Source: Zancudomyces culisetae
Lineage: Eukaryota; Kickxellomycota; Harpellomycetes; Harpellales; Legeriomycetaceae
DNA length: 18,700 bases
Direction: 5' to 3'
NCBI GenBank assembly: GCA_001969505.1
Contig: LSSK01000864.1
Coordinates: forward strand, 1 to 18,700
Shown here: one piece after another, positions 9,796 to 18,316 of the stretch
Layout: the number at the start of each line of letters is the position of its first letter
Numbering within the stretch: the stretch's first letter is position 1
The notes under the pieces: model-generated
The model's input: only the letters and a program-made list of their open reading frames with translations
Database searches by the model: none
What the model was told of the DNA's origin: nothing
Made by a program: the position numbers and the translations under genes

Positions 9796-10194
9796 ATGCT
9801 TAAGGCTCATGTTCTAGGTGCCATAACTACTGTTCTTGTGATGGTACATCTGGTTATCGGTACAAATTTACGAAAACGAGACGGAACTATTGTCATACAA
9901 AACGATCCAACCGCAACTGAGGGCGGCTACTTCTTTTTGTTTGAGTACCCAAACGAAAATTTCTTAGGCACATATACATTCTCGTTAGTTACACCCAGAC
10001 TTTGTAACAGCTTTGACACACCAATAAATTCGCTAAGGCTTCAACAACCACCAGCGCCTGGAAGTATTATGCTCTGTACCGGAAATGACTGTGATGGAAT
10101 ATGTCTTATAAGGTCTATATCTGCTTACAACACCATACGAAGTATTACGAGCGACTTGGGTAGTTCTGCAAATTCCGCAAAATGGCTCGTTTGA
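9796..10194 (+). CDS. Small secreted beta/gamma-crystallin-like protein, copy B
   Basis: A 132-aa intronless gene, the same length as copy A. The signal peptide spans residues 1-22 (LGAITTVLVMVHLVIG) and is followed by TNLRKR, a dibasic Kex2-type site at 27-28, so a short propeptide may be removed in the Golgi. Copy A lacks this site. Cysteines are again at 70, 94, 99 and 103. The first Greek-key-like half (about 44-82) runs from YFFLFEY through NFLGTY to SLRL; the second (about 90-131) runs from IMLCTGNDCDGIC to SAKWL. About 30 of 132 residues match copy A without gaps, concentrated in FxGT, the cysteine cluster and SAKW. This suggests an old local duplication under structural constraint. 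Function is unknown; the fold assignment is by pattern only. Confidence 0.82.
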   Translation: MLKAHVLGAITTVLVMVHLVIGTNLRKRDGTIVIQNDPTATEGGYFFLFEYPNENFLGTYTFSLVTPRLCNSFDTPINSLRLQQPPAPGSIMLCTGNDCDGICLIRSISAYNTIRSITSDLGSSANSAKWLV

Positions 10195-12170
10195 TTCTTG
10201 CTTCCTCGAATCTGAGCAATTCTGTTGGGACTCCTTTTGCTGGTTTTTTTTGTTGGTTTAGTCAATCAATTTGCGTATCTGGTAATAAATACATAGGAAT
10301 TAGCATCACGGCGTTTGGGATATTGTATTCAATGTAAAGATTAGCTTTTATCTTTATTGCTTTTAATAAATAAAAGAAAAGGCAGTAAACACTTTATTGT
10401 GATGAGGGGGAGAGGGTGAAAACTGAAAATTTAGAGTTGGAATTGGATATGAAGCACATGTGAGTAGTATATTGACTGTCAACTGGGGGGAGGGGAGGTA
10501 TATCATTGAGCAGAGATCACCGTCCTGCGTATTTATACGTGCTTTTGTGTGTACTTATCAACCCTGAACATGATCAAGCTTTGGTAGGCTAAACAAACCA
10601 ACTAAAGATTTGAAACGTTATGGTGTTAGTATTACAACATTTTCTTTTTGTAGAATGATGGAAAGGTAGCGATATTAAAGTAACCACTTTCTATGACTGA
10701 AATCTTTTTTTTATGCGCATTACGTACAAGATAGGCTGCCATTTATCCACAGTCGTGGTAAGTTTCGGAATATAAAGTGTTTTCAAGTCCGCTTCAGCAT
10801 TCTCATGTATGTGTTGTTGTGCTTACTTGATTATTGAATGCCAATCTCGGTTTATATATACACATATATGTATATTGGAGAGAGAGAGAGACGCTAAAAA
10901 TTTTAAAAAACAATATCACTGTCGGTGTACTCATAAAAAAAAAGCAGTGGCTGGGCGATGCTTATACATATCGAGAGTATTGATTCTGAGAATATTTCTC
11001 CTACAAGAACACTACTAATTAGTTGTGGGTTGGTTAAATATATGCAAAGTGCTCACGCAATAGTCTTCAATCGCATGTTCCTCTGTGAGATCTAAACATA
11101 AAATCATGCAGAGCTCTGGACCATGGTAATAACCATGCAAACAAAACATTGATTGCAAGAGATATACTTTGAGGTTTATTTGACTCAATAAATATCCTGG
11201 ATATTCTCAAGTTGAATGGATCTCTCCCTGCTGACTTTCACGTTGTACAAAATCTAAATGCCACCGCAAACTATACATTGGTTTACTTATTCTCGCGTTT
11301 GCGATTAAATAACAGCTAAAGCAGCTTTAATTTGATGTTTCGTTTAAAGCGCATACCTGCTATAGCGAAAAAAAATTTTTTTTCTTTAGAATTTGAGCAA
11401 AATCCCGATGGTTATTAGTTAAATGCGTAAAATCATTAAAAAAAAAAGTATTAATTTGAGCATGCACATCCTAGTTTGAGGAGGAATAAATGTACATGAC
11501 TGAGTATATGTTAATGCATTGATATATACATAGTATATTTAAGGGACATAAGTTGTGTATAAGCACTAGAAACACGTTTTTATAAAGAATCTAGCACCTA
11601 GAGGATTATAGAAATTGTAAATATAACAATGGGTAAGCCACTAAAGCAATTGCATTGCATTTTTTCAAGCGTTGAACGCCTGTATATTTACATTTCCTAA
11701 ACTGTACTGGATATAGGTCATGTGCAAACAGCAAAGCGGAGGGCACTCGAAAAAAAAATCCAAAAAACTCAGAATTCCTTGCTTAAACAGAGCAATTTAA
11801 ACAGCTATAGCAGTAAAGGAAAAAGGTAACTAGTTAGATTTTCTCTTTGGATACTTTTAATTCCCAGCTTATAAATATACTATGCGGGAGTGTTCTATTT
11901 TTATTGTGAGATCTATCTCGGATATCATCAATATACTACAGCGTTTTAATTTACTTATTTTTGTAAAAATCTTAAAAACAGCACACGAAAAGAAAGCAAA
12001 GAGGGGAATTACGCTAATGAAAACGACAAAGCTTCTGGTACCAGCAAGAGTAAGTACCTTAGTGTTCTATATTCTGAATACTTTATATATAACTGTGAGA
12101 CAAATCCCTTAGAATGGTACGAATGTGTGTGTGATAATCGAGATAATACTGGAATTTAGGCAAAGAGGAA
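10195..12170. other. Gene-poor region upstream of the kinase gene
   Basis: About 2 kb without a confident gene, apart from possible 5' exon material of the kinase at its right end (11950-12049). It contains G-rich tracts (10404-10417 and 10485-10498), a TA/GA simple-sequence stretch (10851-10892), an A/T homopolymer junction (11368-11382) and a small inverted repeat CATGGT-AATA-ACCATG (11122-11137). The left end is the 3' flank of copy B. Confidence 0.5.
12050..12159 (+). other. Probable 5' intron of the kinase gene
   Basis: A consensus donor GTAAGT at 12050 and an acceptor GAATTTAG ending at 12159 would join, in phase 1, an open upstream frame (11950-12049, rich in Lys/Asn/Glu/Ser) to the kinase frame 12 bases before its first Met. 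The joined peptide reads ...KASGTSKSKEEMKKTEYHSS, typical of the acidic/basic N-terminus of SRPKs. That upstream frame has no ATG, so a further exon would be needed. Otherwise the intron is in the 5' UTR. Confidence 0.45.
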
Positions 12171-13565
12171 ATGAAAAAAACCGAATATCATAGTAGCGGG
12201 GAAGACGAGGAGGACATTGAAGACTATCGACTCGGAGGATATCATCCAGTGAGGATAGGCGAAAAGTTTAAAGATGGTCGATATGAAATAATTAGAAAGC
12301 TAGGATGGGGGCATTTTTCTACTGTGTGGCTGGCGTATGACAAACAAAATGATAACCACGTGGCACTCAAAATAGTAAAATCAGCAAAAAGATATACAGA
12401 GGCAGCAAATGATGAAATTCAGTTATGTGAAAGAGCAGCAACATCGTCACCAACACACCGAGGATACAAGCATGTTGTGCTACTAATAGACCATTTTGAG
12501 CACAAGGGGCCCAATGGTGTCCACGTGTGTATGGTATTTGAAGTGCTTGGAGAGAATCTGCTGTGTTTACTGCGCAATGCAAAGAACTTTACAAGTCTAG
12601 GTAACGGTAGTAATGGTGGAGGTGAGGGTAGAGGTGGAGGTGGGAATAGAAATGGACTTCCAATGCATATTGTTCGGCAGGTTGCCAGACAGATACTTGA
12701 GGGGTTGAGCTATCTACATGGACCATGTAGGATGATCCATACAGATCTGAAGCCTGAAAATGTGTTGGTGTGTATTGAGAATGTGGAAGATGTGATTCGA
12801 AAACAGATAGGAAGGTCACCAGCTAGAAGCGAACATAATTTGGCACGCAATTCTGGTGAGCACTCCAACTCTTTAGTTAGGAACATGAATGAAATAAAAC
12901 TGGGAGATCCAAGCATTACATCTAATAATCACATGGAAACCGATGTCAAGGATTCTACAGAACCCAACCAGATTTCTACGACAGGAGGATCAGGCACTTC
13001 GGAAACTGATGGCAGTGCTGCAGTACCAGACTCGAACAATGGTTCTCGAAGCAACCAAAAACCTTCTTCATTACAATTCAAAATAGCCGATCTGGGAAAC
13101 GCCACGTGGATAGAACGCCACTTTACCGAAGATATTCAAACACGCCAGTATCGATCCCCAGAGGTCATTATTGGTGCACCCTGGAACTCCTCTGCAGACA
13201 TATGGAGCTGCGCCTGTATGATTTTTGAGCTGTTAACCGGCGAATACTTATTCGAGCCTCGGTCTGGCGCCAGGTACAACAAGGACGATGATCACTTGGC
13301 CCAAATTATCGAGACTATTGGACCAATTCCAAAGCGCCTTGCTGTCAGTGGTTCATATTCCAGTGAGTTTTTCAACAAACGGGGCGAGCTGCGGCACATA
13401 AAAACGCTCAACCCACTGAGTCTCGAAGAAATTCTTCATGAAGAGTACAGGTTCTCTAGATCAGATTCTGTAGCCTTCGCCAACTTTTTGTTACCCATGT
13501 TGGACGTCAACCCTTTGAAAAGAGCCAGTGCTGAGGAAATGCTGAGACATCCCTGGCTCAACTAG
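12171..13565 (+). CDS. SKY1: SR-protein kinase, Sky1/SRPK family
   Basis: 464 aa from the Met at 12171. SRPKs phosphorylate Arg/Ser dipeptides of SR-type RNA-binding proteins and so control their nuclear import and mRNA export; they are also linked to ion and polyamine tolerance. Landmarks in order: EDYRLGGYHPV (about 18-27, an SRPK signature); glycine loop LGWGHFSTVW (44-53); Lys67 in VALKIV; HKGPNGVHVCMVFEVLGENL (111-130); a short Gly/Asn-rich loop (about 143-162); catalytic HTDLKPENVL (190-199); a hydrophilic spacer of about 100 residues (201-300) that splits the kinase, as in all SRPKs; DLG instead of DFG (307-309); TRQYRSPEV (324-332); and an intact C-lobe ending PWLN. This Met is followed directly by the conserved N-terminal motif. 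Yeast Sky1 (742 aa) has a longer N-terminus and spacer, and an upstream coding exon is possible here. It is convergent with CDC20. Confidence 0.93.
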   Translation: MKKTEYHSSGEDEEDIEDYRLGGYHPVRIGEKFKDGRYEIIRKLGWGHFSTVWLAYDKQNDNHVALKIVKSAKRYTEAANDEIQLCERAATSSPTHRGYKHVVLLIDHFEHKGPNGVHVCMVFEVLGENLLCLLRNAKNFTSLGNGSNGGGEGRGGGGNRNGLPMHIVRQVARQILEGLSYLHGPCRMIHTDLKPENVLVCIENVEDVIRKQIGRSPARSEHNLARNSGEHSNSLVRNMNEIKLGDPSITSNNHMETDVKDSTEPNQISTTGGSGTSETDGSAAVPDSNNGSRSNQKPSSLQFKIADLGNATWIERHFTEDIQTRQYRSPEVIIGAPWNSSADIWSCACMIFELLTGEYLFEPRSGARYNKDDDHLAQIIETIGPIPKRLAVSGSYSSEFFNKRGELRHIKTLNPLSLEEILHEEYRFSRSDSVAFANFLLPMLDVNPLKRASAEEMLRHPWLN

Positions 13566-13786
13566 CCACCCGTGTACCTCTGAACCTTTGTTCTATGTTA
13601 TATATGCTTATTTAAATCCCAAGTTCTAAAGTATTTTATTTATCTTCGTACTAGTATCAAAAATACATGTTGAAAAATCATTTTTTCACATTTTACAAAA
13701 CTACCTGCTGAAAAAAAAAGAGATAGGGAAGAAAGAAAATAAAGCAGTATAAATCAGATTATCACAGACAGTAGAGTAGTAGAAAT
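13566..13786. terminator. Shared 3' region of convergent kinase and CDC20 genes
   Basis: 221 bases separate the two stop codons. Alternating TA (TATATATG near 13600), TTATTTAAAT and A-rich runs (about 13711-13745) are plausible yeast efficiency and positioning elements for both mRNAs. No exact processing site can be named. Confidence 0.35.
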
Positions 13787-15337
13787 TTATCTGTACATTG
13801 ACATCACATTGCGTTTATAAGGGTGGTAGGTGTTCTCGCCTTTACCCCAACCAGCACCTGCCTGTTTAGCCCCATCACTGTGAGCGCCTCTGGTATTGGA
13901 AGCGCCCTTTTTGGTGTTCTCAAATAGCCTCCAGAACTTTAGATTCTCATCGCTTGCTAGTGTAGCAAGCACCTGGCCGTCTGGCGATATTGAGCTGTGT
14001 AAAATTCGTGTGTCGTGGGCTGGAATATCAATAATTTTGCTCAAATCAGGATAGCTCCACAAGGTCACTACGTTATCTGGATAGCCATGTGTAGATGCTA
14101 TTTCCTTGTAGTGTTTGGACCATACCAGCGATGTGACTTGAGATCCTGTATTGATATTGCCGAGCTGGGCTGCAGTGGTGGTGTTCCAAAACCTTATAAA
14201 TTTATCGTTGCTTCCTCCACCGGTTGCCAAAACATTTGGTTGGTGGGGGCTCCATGCTATCGCCTTGACGGCCGCAGTGTGGTCAGATTTTGTGAACCGC
14301 GGTACACTTGACCGGATATCCCATACATTCACCATATTATCATTTCCTCCACTTGCCAGCAACCCACCATCTTCGCGCCATTTCAATCCACAAACCTCGC
14401 CTGTATGCGAAACTAGTTCTGCAACTTTATGTTTAGCCACTCTTACATCATGGTTCCAAATGCACCCATCTTGCCCTCCGCTGCTAAGTATGTGGTTATT
14501 CCACGATAGTACCCCTACCCTTGTCAGTCGACCCTTCATACTCCGCATCTTCTTTTTGTTGTTTACATCCCACAGCTCGATAACTCCCTCGCTGTTTCCA
14601 ACTGCTAGGTATTCGCCATCATTTGTCCATTGCAGACTGCAAACTGTGTTGCTGGGGCCACTTGTTTCGCATAAACTGGTCACTTCTCCGCTGCTTGCAT
14701 CCCATAAATAGACATTCCTTTCCAGTCCTATCGCCAACATGTTGTCAACCGACCAGTCTAACAAATTCAAGTAATAGTCGTCAACCAAACCGGGTGCATC
14801 CAGCACTTGCTCTGCGCTAGTGAGTATTCTCCGTTTATTATTTATGCCAGTGTGGAGCTTTTTGGCTTTGCTAGTGTACAGTTTTTTGAAATCCTCTCTG
14901 TCACAGACAGGAGCCTCCGTGCCAAAAGTAAGTATTTTTTGGCCAACCTTGATCCCACATGCCCGTGCCAGCTCGTCCTGCTGCGCCATGGCTCTGGTAT
15001 CAAGTTTTACCTCACTTTTCTGGGCTGCAAGGCTGTAATGATTTGATTTGATATCTATGTTGTACTGGCTTGGAATGAATCTGTCATAGTTCAACCTGCT
15101 GCTGTTTTTGCTTGGAGAATCCAAGGACTTTGTGTCTACAGTGCCATTCGCGTATTTTTCAAATTTTTCTGCCATTTTGATTCCTTTAGCACCACCACCA
15201 CCATAGCAAGGGGAGCCCTTGAGCATGTACTTTTCAGTTTCTTTGCTTAGACCATTCGCGTCTGATGATGTTAGATAACTTTGTAACTGAGCTCGTTCAG
15301 GTGACGAAAAAACCGTAGGTAATACAACGTCATTCAT
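13787..15337 (-). CDS. CDC20: Cdc20, WD40 activator of the anaphase-promoting complex
   Basis: 516 aa, intronless. Cdc20 recruits securin and mitotic cyclins to the APC/C and is the target of the spindle checkpoint. A C-box-like DRFIPSQ lies at 85-91. ACGIKVGQKILTFG (126-139) matches the segment holding the KIL motif near the Mad2-binding region. VLDAPGLVDDYYLNLLDWS (178-196) opens the propeller. Seven WD-type blades follow, with RVGVLSWNNHILSSGGQDG, NHDVRVAKHKV, EVCGLKWREDGGLLASGGND and ISPDGQVLATLASDENLKFW. The blade details (RVG, HDVRVA, DENLKFW) fit Cdc20 better than Cdh1/Hct1. The C-terminus is Tyr-Arg, close to the usual Ile-Arg tail. An in-frame TAG three codons upstream (15344-15346) fixes the start. 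The C-box position normally holding Arg is Gln here. No KEN box is seen. Confidence 0.92.
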   Translation of the reverse strand: MNDVVLPTVFSSPERAQLQSYLTSSDANGLSKETEKYMLKGSPCYGGGGAKGIKMAEKFEKYANGTVDTKSLDSPSKNSSRLNYDRFIPSQYNIDIKSNHYSLAAQKSEVKLDTRAMAQQDELARACGIKVGQKILTFGTEAPVCDREDFKKLYTSKAKKLHTGINNKRRILTSAEQVLDAPGLVDDYYLNLLDWSVDNMLAIGLERNVYLWDASSGEVTSLCETSGPSNTVCSLQWTNDGEYLAVGNSEGVIELWDVNNKKKMRSMKGRLTRVGVLSWNNHILSSGGQDGCIWNHDVRVAKHKVAELVSHTGEVCGLKWREDGGLLASGGNDNMVNVWDIRSSVPRFTKSDHTAAVKAIAWSPHQPNVLATGGGSNDKFIRFWNTTTAAQLGNINTGSQVTSLVWSKHYKEIASTHGYPDNVVTLWSYPDLSKIIDIPAHDTRILHSSISPDGQVLATLASDENLKFWRLFENTKKGASNTRGAHSDGAKQAGAGWGKGENTYHPYKRNVMSMYR

Positions 15338-17125
15338 TTTTCGCTATTGCTTGATATATGTTTTCAAGATAAATTTGGTAAATAGTAAACTATCTATAAC
15401 TTAATAAATTATCAGTTGGTTATTAAAGAAAAAACTATCTTTCCTCGCTTTTTTTTTCTTTGAAAAAAAGGAAGAGATATAAGAAAAGGAAAGAAAAGAA
15501 AAAGAGGTTGATATTAGTTGATGGAGTTAGAAATAACAGAAGATGAGAAGCAAACAAGAAAAAGTATTGTATTTATGCCAAAACATAAAGCGAGAATACT
15601 GCTTTAATCGCCAAATAGTGTGTTGTTTAGAGGGGTTGTTTAAATCGCCCAGTTTATTTGTTTTTGTTATTTATTTTGCCTTTAAACACATTCTTCAGCT
15701 TTTTGTGCATTCAGCTCCAATCTTCGAAGAAAAAGAAAAGGACGAATGGAGTTTTTTTTTGTTCAAATATCATAATACATGGTGTTTACTTTAATCTTTA
15801 CATTATTGAGGAATGATGGTGGTTAGTTGGGTTTGAAAGTTTGTAATTGTAGAAACGGTTGCAAGCTCACAACGCTATTTACCTGATGAAAAGAAAATGG
15901 ATTGGCTGGCTGAGTATCTTGTACACGAAAACAAAAAACTGTAAACAAGGGATAATTGTCTCGATTTGTTTTGCCTGGCGTTTATTTGCCTTGCGTAATG
16001 CATTTCGTTTATTTACCACTTTTTTTTCTGATAGTAAACTATAGAACTGCAGTAATAACAACAATAATATAGTTACTGATTTCAATTGGTTAAAGCTGTT
16101 TTTTTTATTAGTTTTACTTTTTGCTCAATGAGCTTATTAAACAAAAACCACCTAAAATGCTACAAAAAATAATCATACACAGTATCTATCTGACATATCT
16201 CTTTCTGTCCTGAGTTGATCCAGGAGGAATCTTGCTATGTTCAGCCCGATCAAGAATGATATTTTGACACCTCTCTTAACAGGTGAAGTAACCGAGTCTT
16301 TGCAATTATCCATTATTGCCCTTTTCTTTTTTGTAAATGTAGCAGTTACTTTTACTGACATTTTCTCATTCAGGCAAAATATTTAATGAAACAAATGTGT
16401 AGACTCCCACAAAAAAAAATGATGTACCAAATTAAATAAATAAGGAGTTCAAAAGCTGTTTAGCATAGAGGGGTGGAGAGAAAAATTTATAGCTTATGGT
16501 TTACAACGATATAAAATTGAACTAGAAGTGTTACTACTTCACAGTCAACCCGTCACACTATTTACATCAAAGAACAAGAACTATAAAGAGCGGAGTAATG
16601 TCTATTTCCTTCAATGCAGAAACTGGAATATCGGTGTTTGAGTATTTTTGATATAATGATGATATGATAAACATGCTACAAGAGTTTGTGAGCGTTGTCT
16701 GTATCGCATTGCTGAATATCATTAGCTACTACACAAAAGAAACAGCTTGACTTTACAGCTCATTTATATATATAGAGTTTGTTGTGCAATATATCCATTG
16801 ATATCATTGGAAAACAAAATTGCCACAAACCAAATCACGTTTTTCTTTTATTTTTTTCGATTACACAATTTCCACTTCAGTAAAAAATTGCTCAGAAAAG
16901 CTTACACATTGATATTTAATTCAGGCCACAGTACAAATAGAAAGTATCTCTTACACTCTGAAGTACCACTGGTAAAGTCCAAGAAATAGCGAAAAAGAAA
17001 AGAAAAAGAAACAAAAAATAGCAGTGTTTCGGGTAAAATTTGGTTGAATTGAGGGAAGAATAGGGAAGAATAGGGTGTTTAATAACAGTACGTACGACTA
17101 ACGATAGCCAAAAGATAGTGAGAAA
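15338..17125. other. Long divergent promoter region between CDC20 and MDM12
   Basis: About 1.8 kb. Next to CDC20 there is a T9/A7 inverted tract (about 15447-15472) followed by an A/G-rich run, a typical nucleosome-depleted yeast promoter. The middle has one doubtful minus-strand ORF (16173-16361). Close to MDM12, GGGAAGAATA occurs twice in tandem (17053-17072). Other frames here are short and low-complexity, and I do not call them genes. Confidence 0.5.
16173..16361 (-). CDS. Doubtful small ORF, unknown protein
   Basis: 62 aa starting MSVKVTATFTKKKRAIMDNC, then a segment VKISFLIGLNIARFLLDQL that could be one membrane helix, and a charged end. An in-frame TAA seven codons upstream of the Met defines the start. 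The amino-acid mix is less biased than in other chance ORFs of this AT-rich region, and the arrangement (basic N-terminus, single hydrophobic segment) would fit a small tail- or signal-anchored protein. I recognise no family. It lies between two divergent genes and may be spurious. Confidence 0.25.
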   Translation of the reverse strand: MSVKVTATFTKKKRAIMDNCKDSVTSPVKRGVKISFLIGLNIARFLLDQLRTERDMSDRYCV

Positions 17126-18285
17126 ATGTCGATACTAGTTAACTGGGACAAACTGGATGAAAAGATAGCACAGGAGCTTGTTTCAAAGTTGAATGAGTAC
17201 TTTGAACGCAAGACAAAGCCCTCAGTAATAGGCAAAATTCGAGTGCTGGCACTGGATTTTGGCACTGTTGCACCCAAGATCCAGCTAACAGACATTACCA
17301 AACCATTTGAGGAGTTTTACCTACCAACACAGGACGAGACAGATAATGTTGGGGCTGATGGTAGGTGTACAAAATATTAACATGTGTTGTTGTGATTATT
17401 ATTATTATTATATTTGATTCAAGAATTTTAAAAATAACAAAGTATAAATGTAATAAAGAGCATTCTGTAGCACGAACACAGGAACACATTAAACGGGAGA
17501 GGTTTAGAGAGGAAATGTCACCAACAATTTCAAAGGCACCTTCAGTAGCATATAGCGTTTTGTCATCGGGTAAGTCGAAAAAGCAGAAACGAAAATAAGA
17601 ATAAAAATAGATTAACAAAGTTATATATATATAAAATGAAATAGTCAACAAGAGGCTTTTCAGACAGGTTGTTGGTATTGGATCGGGAGGGAATGTTGAG
17701 GCAAGTGGTATAGAAAGGATATATTATGGTGGATCGTATGCACAAGGAGTGAGTGGAGGAAGGCGTGCGTTAGAAAGAGAAGAAAGTGGATTAATGGGGT
17801 ATTTTGAGGATGAAAAGAATGAAAGCATTCGAAAAATGATATTGCAGCAATCAAATAGATATAAAACAAGCAATGAGATTATCCAGAGTTATAGAGAAGC
17901 TAAAATTAAGGAGGAAAACAAAGAAAGAGGAAGGAATAGTCGATATAGAGGGATGAAGTTGGATGAAGCGCAACAGTATAGACAAGAAGGAAGTGGGTAT
18001 GAGGCAGAGAACCGGGGGTGGTGGGAAGGAGAAAATGGAAGAGAGGAAGTAGATGGAGCAGATGGAGCAGATGGAGCAGATGGAGCGTTGGAGGCAAGGG
18101 AAAATGATGTACAGATAGAGTTCAAGATAGAGTATGAGGGGGACATTGCATTCAGTATGCAGGCAGAGCTGTTGATTAACTATCCAGAAAGCTCGTTTAT
18201 GGCACTTCCGATAAAGTGTTATATTTCAGAATTGAAGTTTATGGCGGTAGGGGTAGTCGCGTATTTGGAACAAGAGCAAGAAAAG

Positions 18286-18316
<31 letters not shown>

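Noticed and set aside
11882-12112. 76-codon plus-strand ORF upstream of the kinase
   Set aside because: It is out of frame with the kinase after the likely intron and low in complexity; the alternative frame 11950-12049 fits the junction better.
14015-15046. Several plus-strand ORFs inside CDC20
   Set aside because: They are antisense shadows of the WD40 gene; their peptides show no family pattern.
13787-15337. Assignment as Cdh1/Hct1 instead of Cdc20
   Set aside because: RVG/HDVRVA and the DENLKFW blade fit Cdc20, and Cdh1-type RIG/NRDVRVP motifs are absent.
15543-15794. 83-codon plus-strand ORF in the CDC20-MDM12 gap
   Set aside because: Phe/Lys-rich composition is expected from AT-rich sequence; there is no family resemblance.
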